Positions 34,293 through 42,856 of a DNA stretch of 64,000 nt are shown here, one piece after another. Below the pieces are notes generated by a model. That model saw only the letters and a program-made list of their open reading frames with translations. It was not told the DNA's origin and did not search any database. Every line of letters starts with the position of its first letter. Positions within the stretch are counted from its first letter, which is position 1. Both the position numbers and the translations under genes were made by a program. This DNA is from Acidobacteria bacterium UBA823 (GTDB lineage Bacteria; Acidobacteriota; Vicinamibacteria; Vicinamibacterales; UBA823), in contig DBHR01000116.1 of the NCBI GenBank assembly GCA_002296225.1, positions 28,123-92,122 on the forward strand. The letters run 5' to 3'.

Positions 34293-34546
34293 AAAAGAAG
34301 TTGTCCGCCCGACACTGGGGGCAGGAAGGCGACCTCATCGCCGTCGTGTAGCATGGTTTCCATTTTCGCGTATTCTGTGTTGACTGCCGCCGACAGCGAG
34401 CCCGCGTAGGCGCTGGCATCGGGAAACTCCACCACTAGTTCGTCCCACAGTTGTCGTACAGTGGCGCCAGTCGGTATGTCACGATCCAGTTCGGCTGCGC
34501 CGACAATGTCTCGCAGGCGGGCGAATACGCGGATGTTCACACGCAT
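34289..34546 (-). CDS. moaD: MoaD-like molybdopterin synthase sulfur carrier with C-terminal extension
   Basis: 85 residues of the ubiquitin-like MoaD fold ([45 protein letters not shown]). MoaD carries a thiocarboxylate on its C-terminal Gly-Gly, which must be the last residues. Here GG is followed by Gln-Leu-Leu-Leu and then TGA. The codon after GG is CAA; one C-to-T change would give a TAA stop exactly after the Gly pair. Either the tail is trimmed (as QbsD does for QbsE), the stop was lost, or there is a sequencing error. It lies between moaE (overlapping by 10 bases) and prfA. Confidence 0.9.
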   Translation of the reverse strand: MRVNIRVFARLRDIVGAAELDRDIPTGATVRQLWDELVVEFPDASAYAGSLSAAVNTEYAKMETMLHDGDEVAFLPPVSGGQLLL

Positions 34547-35034
34547 GTTCGTCGGTATGCATCCTCGCGCGCTGTCGCGTCATCCGGGTCGGCCGTGGCG
34601 CCCTCGATCCAGACGTCGCCGCCCTCGAAGAACTCTCGTTTCCAGATCGGTGCGATCTGCTTCACTCGTTCGATGGCGTATCGACAGGCCGCGAATGCAT
34701 CCGCACGGTGTGGCGACGCCGTGACGATTGCCACGCTGGCCTCACCGATGGCCAGGACGCCGATGCGATGGTGCAGTGCGAGCTGGGTTGCCGGCCATCG
34801 CTCGACAACTTCGCTGGTAATTCGTTCGAAGGCGTGCATTGCTAGTGGTTCGTAAGCCTCATATTCCAGTTTCATCACTCGGTGACCGAGGTTGCGCTCA
34901 CGCACTAGGCCTAGAAACGAGGCGACCGCACCGATGCCCTCGGATTCGCCATTCTTGGTGGCTTCGGAGAGGCAGTGGATCAGCGCATCGAGCTCGAGCC
35001 GCTTTGTCGTAACGGCAAGTCGCTGGAAGCTCAT
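34537..35034 (-). CDS. moaE: Molybdopterin synthase catalytic subunit
   Basis: MoaE transfers sulfur from MoaD to precursor Z to make molybdopterin. 165 residues from ATG 35034: GIGAVASFLGLVRERNLG at the N-terminus, LEYEAYEPLAMHAFERI, HHRIGVLAIGEASVAI, and the catalytic Lys in VKQIAPIWKREFFEGGDVW. The frame is open 82 codons upstream without similarity. A TATACT lies 7 nt before the ATG on this strand (35042-35047), suggesting a leaderless mRNA. moaD follows with a 10-base overlap. Confidence 0.95.
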   Translation of the reverse strand: MSFQRLAVTTKRLELDALIHCLSEATKNGESEGIGAVASFLGLVRERNLGHRVMKLEYEAYEPLAMHAFERITSEVVERWPATQLALHHRIGVLAIGEASVAIVTASPHRADAFAACRYAIERVKQIAPIWKREFFEGGDVWIEGATADPDDATAREDAYRRTCV

Positions 35035-35041
35035 CAGCCAA

Positions 35042-35047
35042 AGTATA
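35042..35047 (-). promoter_or_regulatory. -10 element placed for leaderless moaE transcript
   Basis: TATACT on the minus strand ends 7 nt before the moaE ATG, so transcription would start at or next to the start codon. No clear -35 hexamer is present and no ribosome site precedes the ATG. Confidence 0.5.
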
Positions 35048-35123
35048 GCAGTCGAGAAACTCAGATCGTTCGTCAGAGATTCGTTCGGCTCAGCTGCTGG
35101 TACGAGATCGTATAGTCGAAACG

Positions 35124-35906
35124 TTACTGCTGCCAGAAATGATCGAGTGGGCCGTGCCCGCGTCCCAACGGCAGGCCGTGGCGGATGGCTTCGGCGACGT
35201 AGTGTTTGGCGGCTGCGATGGCGTCCGGCGTGGGATGCCCTCGCGCCAGATTGGCTGCCACGGCTGCGGCAAATGTGCATCCTGTGCCGTGAGTTTGCCG
35301 GGACGGGAGGCGTGGGCCACGTAGCTCTACATAGTTGTCACCGTCGTACACCAGGTCGACCGCGTCAGCCGTCGGGAGATGTCCACCTTTAATCACGACT
35401 GTTCCGGGCCCGAGATCGTGGATTCGCCGAGCCGCTTCTCGGGCCGCATCAAGCGAGTCGATCGAAACCTTGGCCAACACCTCCGCTTCCATGGCGTTCG
35501 GCGTTACGACGGTAGCGCGAGGGAGAAGCGTTCGACGCACGGTGTCGACGGCCTCTTTGGCCAGCAATCGGGAACCGCTCTTTGCGACCATTACGGGGTC
35601 TACCACAACGTAAGGCGTGGGCAACGACGGCAGCAGTGCCGCGACCGCTTCTACGATGGCAGACGTTGCCAGCATGCCAGTCTTGACGGCATCCACGCCA
35701 ATGTCATCAGCGATGGCCGTAACCTGCGCAACGATCAGATCCACGGAGAGGTTCTCTGACGCCTCGACACCGAGAGTATTCTGAGCAGTGACGGCCGTGA
35801 TTGCGCACGTGCCGTAGACACCGTGGGCGGCAAAGGTCTTCAGGTCAGCTTGGATACCGGCGCCGCCACACGAATCACTGCCCGCAATTGTCAGAGCTGT
35901 CTTCAT
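35124..35906 (-). CDS. thiD: Hydroxymethylpyrimidine/phosphomethylpyrimidine kinase
   Basis: ThiD phosphorylates HMP and HMP-P in thiamine synthesis. 260 residues of ribokinase fold: [20 protein letters not shown] at the N-terminus, [33 protein letters not shown], and the anion hole with the catalytic residue in [26 protein letters not shown] lies before the ATG. It is divergent from bioY with only 16 bases between them; no TPP riboswitch fits in that space. Confidence 0.95.
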   Translation of the reverse strand: MKTALTIAGSDSCGGAGIQADLKTFAAHGVYGTCAITAVTAQNTLGVEASENLSVDLIVAQVTAIADDIGVDAVKTGMLATSAIVEAVAALLPSLPTPYVVVDPVMVAKSGSRLLAKEAVDTVRRTLLPRATVVTPNAMEAEVLAKVSIDSLDAAREAARRIHDLGPGTVVIKGGHLPTADAVDLVYDGDNYVELRGPRLPSRQTHGTGCTFAAAVAANLARGHPTPDAIAAAKHYVAEAIRHGLPLGRGHGPLDHFWQQ

Positions 35907-35922
35907 CGGCTAAGATCTCCCC

Positions 35923-36555
35923 ATGTTGATTACAGAGAGCCTGCGCGCGACCGGTGTCTCGGCCGTATGCCCACCTCTCGTTACGACTTGGACCAGGTCT
36001 GGCGAGTACGGCCGCCTGATCAGGATGGCCGCGATGCTATTTTGTGCCGGGCTGATCGCCGCGACGGCTCAGATAAGCATCCCGCTGCCATTAACGCCAG
36101 TGCCCCTGACCCTTCAACCCACGATTGTACTGCTCACCGCGGCCGTATTGGGAGCTCGTTTGGGCGCCACATGCCTCCTGCTGTACCTGGCAGCCGGCGT
36201 GGCGGGACTTCCGGTCTTTGCTTGGTCGCCGTGGCTGGCACCCGGTATGGGCCGGCTCCTGGGGCCAACCGGTGGATATCTGCTGGCCTATCCGGTCGCG
36301 GCGTACCTGGTTGGCTGGCTTGCCCAGCGCGGGCTGGACCGGCGATATATCACCGCCGTTGGCGCGATGCTGGCAGGGCTCGCGGTCATCTATCTCGGGG
36401 GTGTCGCCTGGCTGTTGTTGCTTGGCGCGCCGTCCGGAACCCCGCAGGCGGCGGCCGAACTTGGTGTTTACCCCTTCCTGCTCGCCGACGTCGTCAAGCT
36501 CGCTCTTGTCGCGGCTTTTCTACCCAGCCTCAGGCGGTTCACGACGAGTAGCTAA
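35923..36555 (+). CDS. bioY: BioY family biotin transporter substrate-binding component
   Basis: BioY is the S component of ECF-type biotin uptake; some versions work without the energising subunits. 210 residues, five to six membrane helices, with family blocks ISIPLPLTPVPLTLQP near residue 52 and GRLLGPTGGYLLAYPVAAYL near residue 110. No ECF A or T genes are adjacent. The ATG follows thiD by 16 bases on the opposite strand; TTG or ATG codons later in the frame are possible starts because the first ~30 residues are poorly conserved. Confidence 0.92.
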   Translation: MLITESLRATGVSAVCPPLVTTWTRSGEYGRLIRMAAMLFCAGLIAATAQISIPLPLTPVPLTLQPTIVLLTAAVLGARLGATCLLLYLAAGVAGLPVFAWSPWLAPGMGRLLGPTGGYLLAYPVAAYLVGWLAQRGLDRRYITAVGAMLAGLAVIYLGGVAWLLLLGAPSGTPQAAAELGVYPFLLADVVKLALVAAFLPSLRRFTTSS

Positions 36556-36651
36556 ACGCCCCGGCTCGCGTTTCTAGCTTCTCGCACGCACTGTCAAACT
36601 TGCTTGTCTCCTGGCCAGGAACCAGGGCCAGAACACTTCGCCAGTATGTCC

Positions 36652-36657
36652 TATTAT
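36652..36657 (+). promoter_or_regulatory. -10 element placed for leaderless fumarase transcript
   Basis: TATTAT ends 8 nt before the fumarase ATG at 36666. The AAGGG one nt from the ATG is too close to act as a ribosome site. A CTGGCC/GGCCAG inverted repeat (36611-36616 with 36626-36631) sits just upstream and might be an operator. Confidence 0.45.
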
Positions 36658-36665
36658 AGAAGGGT

Positions 36666-38189
36666 ATGTTGTCCCAGTTGTCCGAGAGCGTCTTCGACTT
36701 AATCGTGCAGACGTCGACTAACCTTCCTCCTGACGTTCGCGCCGCCATGTCGCATGCCGTGGGCGCTGAAGCGGTGGGCAACCGGTCTTCCCAGGCACTC
36801 GACATTATTGCGCTGAACATCGACCAAGCCTCGGACTGCGAGGGGGCTATCTGCCAAGATACTGGGATGCCGACGTTCGAGATCCAAACGCCCGTCGGCA
36901 TCAATCAGATCGCGATACGTGAGGAGATCGGGCGGGCCATCGTAGAGGCGACCCGTCAGGGCAAGCTGAGGCCGAATTCGGTCGACTCGATTACGGGTGA
37001 GAATTCCGGTGACAATCTCGGGCCGGGCACGCCGATCATTCACTTCAACCAGTGGGAACGCGACGAGATTGAGATCCGTCTGCTACTGAAGGGCGGCGGG
37101 TGTGAAAATACGAACGCCCAGTACGCGCTGCCGACAGAGCTAGCCCACCTCGGCCGAGCCGACCGGACACTCGACGGCGTGCGAAAGTGCATTCTGCATG
37201 CTGTATGGCAGGCTCAGGGCAAGGGCTGCAGCCCTGGGGCGGTGGGCGTGTGCGTTGGCGGTGACCGAACGTCAGGGTACTCGCACGCTAAGGCACAGTT
37301 GTTCAGGCTGCTGACCGACGTTAATCCCGCCCCGCGGCTGGCAGACCTCGAGCGGTCCGTAATGGCCATAGTCAATGACATCGGCATCGGTGCTATGGGT
37401 TTTGGGGGAGACGTGTCGCTCATTGGGTGCAAGATCGCCGCGCTTAATCGGCTGCCCGCGAGCTTTTTCGTCTCTATTGCATACGACTGCTGGGCCTTCC
37501 GGCGCCTTGGGGTCGTGCTCGACCCGGAATCCGGCGCAATCTGCCGCTGGCTCTATCGTGATCCCGAAGCGCCGGTGACGCGGATGACGGCGGCCGGCAA
37601 AGGCGGGTTCACGAAAACTGGACGCGAGATGGTGCTAACGGCGCCGATTGACGAAGCCATGATCCGAAAGCTCCACGTGGGCGACATTGTGTTGGTTTCT
37701 GGCCGCGTGTACACGGGGCGCGATGCTGTCCACACTCACCTGATGGAGCACGAGTCACCGGTCAATCTCCGAGACGGTGTCCTGTATCACTGCGGTCCCG
37801 TCGTCGTGCGCGAAGGTGAGAGGTGGCGCGTCACAGCCGCTGGGCCGACGACCAGTATCCGCGAGGAGCCATATCAGGCAGAAATTCTCAGGCGCCATGG
37901 GATTCGCGTGGTGATTGGGAAAGGCGGCATGGGCGCCAAGACACTCGTGGCGCTCAAGGAGACCGGTGCGGTCTACCTGAACGCGATCGGTGGCGCCGCC
38001 CAGTTTTACGCACGCACGATTGAGCGCGTCGATGGCGTGTCCCTCCTTGAGCTCGGCACACCGGAAGCAATGTGGCATTTGCAAGTGCGCGACTTTCCCG
38101 CCATCGTAACGATGGACGCTCATGGCGCCAGTCTCCATCGTGACGTCGAAACGGCCTCCGCCGAGCAGCTGGCGGCCATGCGAGCGTGA
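36666..38189 (+). CDS. Class I (Fe-S) fumarate hydratase, fused alpha and beta parts
   Basis: Interconverts fumarate and malate in the TCA cycle with a [4Fe-4S] cluster. 507 residues combine the alpha part (about 1-285) and the beta part (about 290-507) in one chain. Cluster ligand candidates are the Cys residues in EGAICQDTGMPTFEI, KGGGCENTNAQYAL and DVSLIGCKIAALNR; the beta part has TGRDAVHTHLMEH and GKGGMGAKTLVALKETG. Tartrate dehydratase is a related alternative, but the fused layout and TCA role favour fumarase. It ends 9 bases from the convergent FdhE-like gene. Confidence 0.93.
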   Translation: MLSQLSESVFDLIVQTSTNLPPDVRAAMSHAVGAEAVGNRSSQALDIIALNIDQASDCEGAICQDTGMPTFEIQTPVGINQIAIREEIGRAIVEATRQGKLRPNSVDSITGENSGDNLGPGTPIIHFNQWERDEIEIRLLLKGGGCENTNAQYALPTELAHLGRADRTLDGVRKCILHAVWQAQGKGCSPGAVGVCVGGDRTSGYSHAKAQLFRLLTDVNPAPRLADLERSVMAIVNDIGIGAMGFGGDVSLIGCKIAALNRLPASFFVSIAYDCWAFRRLGVVLDPESGAICRWLYRDPEAPVTRMTAAGKGGFTKTGREMVLTAPIDEAMIRKLHVGDIVLVSGRVYTGRDAVHTHLMEHESPVNLRDGVLYHCGPVVVREGERWRVTAAGPTTSIREEPYQAEILRRHGIRVVIGKGGMGAKTLVALKETGAVYLNAIGGAAQFYARTIERVDGVSLLELGTPEAMWHLQVRDFPAIVTMDAHGASLHRDVETASAEQLAAMRA

Positions 38190-38197
38190 CCCGTCCG

Positions 38198-39148
38198 TCA
38201 GTCGGCCGTAGAAGTGTCTTGACACTCATCGTCAGGTGGCTTGGCTGCCATCTCAGGTAGGGGTGGGCGCACGAGGTTACGTGCCATGGCGTCGACGTCG
38301 AGGGCCGTCGTTGCGAGATCCTCAATCGGTAACAGGACGAACGGAATCGGTTCGGTCACTCCGACAACCTTGAGATAGCCGCAGCACGCCTCGCAGGACA
38401 GCAACTGTCGTTCCGGCTGATCCGACGATGCCGGATTGTGTAGTACGCCTGGCGAGAGGCAGTAGGGGCAGCACGCTGGCGTCGGGAGATTCCACCCGCC
38501 GCCGCAGAACGAGCATCGGAGGGTGACGTCGCCGTGTAGGGACTCTCCGAGCGCCGGCCACGAACCGCAGGCGGGACACGTTCCCAGGCCCCATGCATCG
38601 AGCGTCTCGCGGACCGCTGAGTCGACGTCGCCGGTCAACGTCGAGCGCTGGAAGTCTTGAGCGATGGGTCCGACAGTCAGTTCGGCTACGAGCCACAAGA
38701 GGTCAGGCGCCAAGTCAAGGTGGACGGCGCCTGCCCGGATGTTGCTTTGGCGGCGGGCCAGCGATGCGTTTAGAAGTGAAGTCGCGTCGAGCCGCTGCTC
38801 CCGGACGACATCATGGATATGACGGGCCGCGTCACCGGCGCCGCTGTCCGCTAGGATGGCGCATAGGTCGTGGAAGGCGGGTTCGAGGAGCGACATCGGG
38901 AGAGCGACTGGGTGTTCGTGCAGGAGTGCGTGCGAGCCTCGGAGCGTCTTTACGATCGTTGTGGGCTCAAGGTTAGGCGGAGCCCAATCAGAGTCCTCGA
39001 TTGCAGCGGTCAGACCGGCGATCCGTTGAACCAGGGCTCGTTGCAGTGTGACCGCGTCCGTTAAATCTGGACGGTCGGCTTCGATCTGACGCCACCGTGC
39101 GTCGGCGCGCCGGAGTAATACATTTAAGCTGAAAGCTGGCTGATTCAT
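38198..39148 (-). CDS. FdhE-like formate dehydrogenase accessory protein
   Basis: About 316 residues with a helical N-terminal half and a C-terminal rubredoxin-like half bearing four Cys pairs: TCPACGSWP, RCSFCGGGW, CCPYC and SCEACCGYLKV. This matches the FdhE family, which helps assemble or mature formate dehydrogenase. No formate dehydrogenase is in the window, but tRNA-Sec, MobA/MocA-like and moaDE genes are close, consistent with a selenocysteine- and molybdenum-dependent enzyme elsewhere. ATG 39148 is preferred over the upstream frame start at 39226 because the family N-terminus begins near there. Confidence 0.78.
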   Translation of the reverse strand: MNQPAFSLNVLLRRADARWRQIEADRPDLTDAVTLQRALVQRIAGLTAAIEDSDWAPPNLEPTTIVKTLRGSHALLHEHPVALPMSLLEPAFHDLCAILADSGAGDAARHIHDVVREQRLDATSLLNASLARRQSNIRAGAVHLDLAPDLLWLVAELTVGPIAQDFQRSTLTGDVDSAVRETLDAWGLGTCPACGSWPALGESLHGDVTLRCSFCGGGWNLPTPACCPYCLSPGVLHNPASSDQPERQLLSCEACCGYLKVVGVTEPIPFVLLPIEDLATTALDVDAMARNLVRPPLPEMAAKPPDDECQDTSTAD

Positions 39149-39281
39149 CTGACGTGGTTCGCCACGATCGCATACTGGGAGAAGGCTGATTCCGTCGGAG
39201 GCTCGAAGTATGACGCGTCGGTCCAATGACTGACAAGTGTCCCCGGGTCGAGTTCTACTGGTCCTGTGACTCCCGGTGGGC

Positions 39282-39311
39282 TTGCCGGGCTTCTCGCGGG
39301 ACGGCTATAAT
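39282..39311 (+). promoter_or_regulatory. Sigma-70-type promoter of the ErpA-like gene
   Basis: A perfect TATAAT (39306-39311) with TTGCCG (39282-39287) at 18-bp spacing. Transcription would start near 39318, leaving a leader of about 22 nt with GAGGGGG as the ribosome site. Confidence 0.72.
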
Positions 39312-39339
39312 GATCTCCAGTGAGGGGGACTGTGCGCAT

Positions 39340-39678
39340 ATGAGTAGCGTCATCAACGTCACACACACTGCAGCAACGAAGATCAATGCGCTCCTTAGCG
39401 AGGAGAATAAGCAGCAGGCGGGGCTTCGTGTTTTCGTGCAAGGCGGCGGATGCTCGGGTTTTCAGTACGGGCTTATGATCGAAGAGGGCGAGGGCGACGG
39501 GGATTCTGATCGTGTGTTCGAATCGAACGGGATCAAGCTTTTCGTCGATCCGATCAGTATCCGCTACCTCACGGGTGCCGAAGTCGATTTCGTCGACAAT
39601 CTGCAGGGTGGCGGGTTCACCATCCAGAACCCCAATGCTAAGTCCACCTGCGGCTGCGGTTCGTCGTTCGCCGTTTAA
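39340..39678 (+). CDS. erpA: A-type iron-sulfur carrier (ErpA/IscA family)
   Basis: 112 residues with the three invariant Cys of A-type carriers: GGGCSGFQYG (about residue 41) and STCGCGSSF near the C-terminus. These proteins hand [4Fe-4S] clusters to target enzymes. The start at 39340 is set by GAGGGGG and by family length; the frame is open 38 codons further up but crosses the promoter. The insertion EEGEGDGDSDRVFESNG is typical of ErpA. Likely clients here include the fumarase and AddB-like proteins, which is inference. Confidence 0.92.
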   Translation: MSSVINVTHTAATKINALLSEENKQQAGLRVFVQGGGCSGFQYGLMIEEGEGDGDSDRVFESNGIKLFVDPISIRYLTGAEVDFVDNLQGGGFTIQNPNAKSTCGCGSSFAV

Positions 39679-39760
39679 GTGTCGACTGCCGAGCAGTCTT
39701 GAACCATGCGTCGATCGGGCGACTCCGGCGGTGCCGTAATGACCGCCGCTTCGTCGTGTC

Positions 39761-40735
39761 ATGGAACAAACAGGCCCCTATCTGGAGTGCCATCGCCCGG
39801 TGGGCGGAAATCGGTCGACTAAGCGCGACTTGGTCGTCGACGTATTTCTCCGCCAGGAGGGACACCTCAGCGCGGACGACCTCGTCGAGCTAATCAAGAA
39901 GGAAGACCAACGAATCAGCCGGGCTACCGTCTACCGCACACTGCAGTGGATGGTAGATGCTGAAATCGCGCGTAAAGTGGATTTTGGCGAAGGCCGGTTC
40001 CGCTTTGAACACTCGTATCGTCATCCGCGGCATTTTCACCTGATCTGCAAGTCCTGCAACCAGTTGTTTGAGTTCCTTAGCTCAGACATCGAGGTGCTGA
40101 TCGAGGAAGTCACAGCAGCACAGCGGTTCGCTACGAGTCAGAGTGTGTTGCAGATCTACGGCACGTGCGAGGCGTGCAGGACGGGGTGCCAACCGATTGC
40201 CGGTACGGTGACGACAGAGCTCGTGTTTGCGCGTGACGCGCTCCGCATTGCGATCGCCACCGAGCGTAGCGGGTTGGCATTCTATTCGAGGGCCGCGAGC
40301 ATTACCCGTGATAAACGTGGGCGACAGGTGTTTCGACGCTTGGCCGATGAAGAACGGGAGCATTTGTCACGTCTTGAGAAACGCTACAAGGAGGTTTTGG
40401 CCCAGGACCCGCAGCTAGAAGATCGGCCACCATTCCTGTTCTTCAAGGGGGCGGCGGACGGTCTGTTCGCGGTCGGTGCTGAAGAGCTGTCACAGGGTGT
40501 CGACGCCAAACAGGCGTTCATGATCGGGATTAAGTGCGAGCGTGGCTCGCACCGCTTCTTTAAGCGGTATGGTGAGCGGTTTGAAGACTCGGAAGGTAAG
40601 CAGATTTTCTTGGAGTTTGCCGAGGATGAGCGTGAGCATCTTGAGTTACTGATTCGCGAGTACCGCGCATTAACTAGGCGATCGCCGAGTAAACGCGCGT
40701 CCGCTCGGCGGTCCCCTCGTCGTGCAAACGCTTGA
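39761..40735 (+). CDS. Fur-family repressor fused to rubrerythrin-like di-iron domain
   Basis: 324 residues in three parts. Residues about 18-145 are a Fur-type regulator: winged helix with ISRATVYRTLQWMVDAEIAR, metal-site histidines in RHPRHFHLIC (H88, H91, H93), and two structural zinc pairs C96/C99 and C136/C139. Residues about 155-303 are a four-helix ferritin-like domain with four ligand-bearing helices: E168 (IATERSGLAF), EREH (198-201), CERGSH (E260, H264) and EREH (290-293), the rubrerythrin pattern. The tail RRSPSKRASARRSPRR is strongly basic with SPxR/K units. Fur is normally ~140 residues. The fusion suggests peroxide or iron sensing built into the regulator. Targets are unknown. 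Confidence 0.9.
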   Translation: MEQTGPYLECHRPVGGNRSTKRDLVVDVFLRQEGHLSADDLVELIKKEDQRISRATVYRTLQWMVDAEIARKVDFGEGRFRFEHSYRHPRHFHLICKSCNQLFEFLSSDIEVLIEEVTAAQRFATSQSVLQIYGTCEACRTGCQPIAGTVTTELVFARDALRIAIATERSGLAFYSRAASITRDKRGRQVFRRLADEEREHLSRLEKRYKEVLAQDPQLEDRPPFLFFKGAADGLFAVGAEELSQGVDAKQAFMIGIKCERGSHRFFKRYGERFEDSEGKQIFLEFAEDEREHLELLIREYRALTRRSPSKRASARRSPRRANA

Positions 40736-40786
40736 CGCAAGTGCTGTCGGTGCGCGAACCCTTCTTGGAATCTTGACCTAGTAGTC

Positions 40787-41638
40787 GTGATCGACCTTCA
40801 TTTACATACGACGGCGTCTGACGGCGCGTACTCACCCGCAGAGCTGATGTCACGTGCATCGGCCGTCGGAGTGCGGACGCTCAGCATCACGGATCACGAT
40901 ACGATGGCCGCTGTCCCGGAAGCGATGGTACTCGCGGACTCCTTAGGCGTGAAACTACTTGCGGGCATCGAAATCACGGCGGTCCGCGACGGACGTGACG
41001 TTCACATCCTCGGGTATTTCCTCACAGTTCACCCGCCAGGGCTCGACACGTTTCTTGTCGCCCAGCGTCGCCACCGCAGTGACCGTGTGCGTGCCATGGC
41101 CAAGCGACTCGCGGCGCTCGGCATCGCCGTCGAGGTCGATGGACTGCTCGCCGAGCGCGCCGCCGCCGCGCGGTCGCCGGGGCGTCCCCATCTGGCCGCA
41201 GCGTTGGTGGCTGCCAAACACGCCACGTCGGTTCGGGATGCTTTCGATCGGTGGCTTGGTGATGGACGCGCTGCTTGGGTGCCACGGCGCGGGTTGTCAC
41301 CTGAGCAGGTGATCGAAGTGATATCGAGCGCCGGGGGTGTCGCCTCCTTGGCGCATCCTGGCTTGACTGGTGACCGGCGACTCCTCGGCCGACTGGCCGA
41401 GGCAGGGCTAGAAGCGGTGGAGGTGTACCATAGCCAGCATGACCAGGCAACCCAGGGTAGACTCCTTAAGCAGGCACGTAGATTGGATTTGGCGGTCACC
41501 GGGGGGTCTGACTTTCATGGTGATGCTGATCACCGCGCTGGCCAGTTAGGACGGGTCGGTCTTCCACCAGCCGAATTTCAGGAACTGCACGATCGGATAG
41601 CGCGAGCGGCGCGGCGTGTTGAGACTATGCGGCACTGA
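40787..41638 (+). CDS. PHP-domain phosphoesterase (RNase AM/TrpH-like)
   Basis: 283 residues. The PHP metal motifs are all present: MIDLHLHTTASDGAYSP (HxH), SITDHDTMAAV, GIEIT, ASLAHPGLT, and GGSDFHGD at the end. The insert between the third and fourth motifs fits the YciV/TrpH group, which includes 5'-3' exoribonucleases acting on short RNAs and 3',5'-nucleotide bisphosphatases. The start is GTG at 40787 (family N-terminus MIDLHLHT). It lies 51 bases after the Fur fusion. Confidence 0.9.
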   Translation: MIDLHLHTTASDGAYSPAELMSRASAVGVRTLSITDHDTMAAVPEAMVLADSLGVKLLAGIEITAVRDGRDVHILGYFLTVHPPGLDTFLVAQRRHRSDRVRAMAKRLAALGIAVEVDGLLAERAAAARSPGRPHLAAALVAAKHATSVRDAFDRWLGDGRAAWVPRRGLSPEQVIEVISSAGGVASLAHPGLTGDRRLLGRLAEAGLEAVEVYHSQHDQATQGRLLKQARRLDLAVTGGSDFHGDADHRAGQLGRVGLPPAEFQELHDRIARAARRVETMRH

Positions 41639-41664
41639 GCGGTGAGGACGAGAAGGATGAACGG

Positions 41665-42138
41665 ATGGCGGCAGCGCTTCTAACAGCGACCACGCTTTCT
41701 ATCGTTGGCTTGGCCGTGAGTGTGGTTTTTGGTCACCTGGCGCATGCGCCAGGTGAAGTGCTGCGCCATGTCTCGCTGGCCGTGTTCGTGACGATGATGA
41801 CACTCCTCTCTCACTCGATGCTGATGTTCTATCTGATCGGCAAGGGCAAGGCGGTTCGCGAAGCCGCCACGGCGGGGGAGTTATCGGGGGATTTCGCCGC
41901 CGACATCTCAAACGCGCGAAAACCAGTTTTCTCGCTTGCTATGGTCGCGATTACTCTGACGATCATGGCCGCGGTGATCGGGGCCGGTGTCGATACTGGA
42001 GCCCTACCGACTGGATTTCACACACTGCTCGCATATTTCGCCGTGCTGTGTAATGTTGCGACACTCCGCGCCGAGTATGTCGCGTTGGTCACGTGCGCAC
42101 GGGTTGTCGACAAGGTGAATCGTCTGTTAGGCGTGTGA
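41665..42138 (+). CDS. Small four-helix membrane protein of unknown function
   Basis: 157 residues with about four membrane spans (LLTATTLSIVGLAVSVVFG, VSLAVFVTMMTLLSHSMLMF, LAMVAITLTIMAAVIGAGV, LLAYFAVLCNVATL) and several His within or beside them (GHLAHAPG, RHVS, SHSM). His in membrane helices can bind haem or metal, but no known motif is matched. I do not recognise the family. It follows the PHP gene by 26 bases and precedes a possible short gene at 42211. Confidence 0.65.
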   Translation: MAAALLTATTLSIVGLAVSVVFGHLAHAPGEVLRHVSLAVFVTMMTLLSHSMLMFYLIGKGKAVREAATAGELSGDFAADISNARKPVFSLAMVAITLTIMAAVIGAGVDTGALPTGFHTLLAYFAVLCNVATLRAEYVALVTCARVVDKVNRLLGV

Positions 42139-42210
42139 CGCTCTATGAACAGCCAGCTTGACGCTCGCTCGGATCGGACGGAGTAAGTCATTGGATCGAG
42201 GAGGACGTTG

Positions 42211-42306
42211 ATGACGCGAGAGCAGTTAGACACGCTGCCGGCATTTCTCAAACCGCCATCGTCAGAGACCACTCATCACCACCTGCGTCCGGTCCTACCG
42301 CAGTAG
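42211..42306 (+). CDS. Possible 31-residue peptide
   Basis: GAGGAGG 6 nt before an ATG opens a 31-codon frame beginning MTREQLDTLPAFLKPP and ending HHHLRPVLPQ. The ribosome site is one of the best in the window. There is no recognisable family and composition is not telling. It could be a short regulatory or membrane-partner peptide co-transcribed with the membrane protein upstream. A GC-rich hairpin (42315-42333) follows and could act as a weak terminator. Confidence 0.4.
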   Translation: MTREQLDTLPAFLKPPSSETTHHHLRPVLPQ

Positions 42307-42352
42307 CTCGGCCGAGCCCGGGCGCGCCCGGCTTTGTGCATCCTTCTGGAAC

Positions 42353-42856
42353 CTACTCGACTGTGAAGGAGACCATCGCATTCAAGCCTTCGATGGTTCG
42401 ATGCTCACCGTCACCAATCTGCAGGCAGACGCGATGCTGGCCGGGTTCGAGCTGCATGTCGATCACCGCCGATGCGTCACCAAAGTGCACCCACGGGGCC
42501 GCTTGCGGTATAACCTCGCCCGCTGGGAGACAGTCGGTGTCGATCCCAATGTGATGGTGACCGGCCCCTTGGTTAATTACGGGTGGGTCAGCTACCGGTT
42601 CGATTGCGAAGTTTTCTGCCCCGAACATGAAATGTACCGGACTGCTGACTGTGGCGCCTTCTTCCGGTTCGATGAAGGATACGCGAGGCGAGGTGTCCAT
42701 CGACTCCTCGGCCACTGGTTCTTCAGCTACCGGTTCCGGGTCCGCCTCTTCAGCGCTGCTGCACGCCGTTGCGGTAATTAGCCCGCTCAGTATCAAGGTG
42801 GCCGCGACGACGCGGGTCACCTTAAACAACATTTCTTCAAGCTTATTACGATGCAT
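42353..42856 (-). CDS. DUF4399-domain lipoprotein
   Basis: 167 residues: a signal peptide ending in the lipobox-like TATAC followed by SS, an acidic linker (EEADPEPVAEEPVAEES), and a DUF4399-type beta domain with VSFIEPEEGATV, GAGHHHIGIDTD and LEPGQHRVCLQIGDGEH. The HHH in the domain suggests metal binding. AAGGAG lies before the ATG at 42856. Function of the family is not established; envelope location is inferred from the lipobox. Confidence 0.82.
   Translation of the reverse strand: MHRNKLEEMLFKVTRVVAATLILSGLITATACSSAEEADPEPVAEEPVAEESMDTSPRVSFIEPEEGATVSSPVHFMFGAENFAIEPVADPPVINQGAGHHHIGIDTDCLPAGEVIPQAAPWVHFGDASAVIDMQLEPGQHRVCLQIGDGEHRTIEGLNAMVSFTVE

Noticed and set aside
35823..36551. 242-codon plus-strand frame overlapping thiD and bioY
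   Set aside because: It covers bioY in another frame; bioY has clear family motifs and membrane helices, this frame has none.
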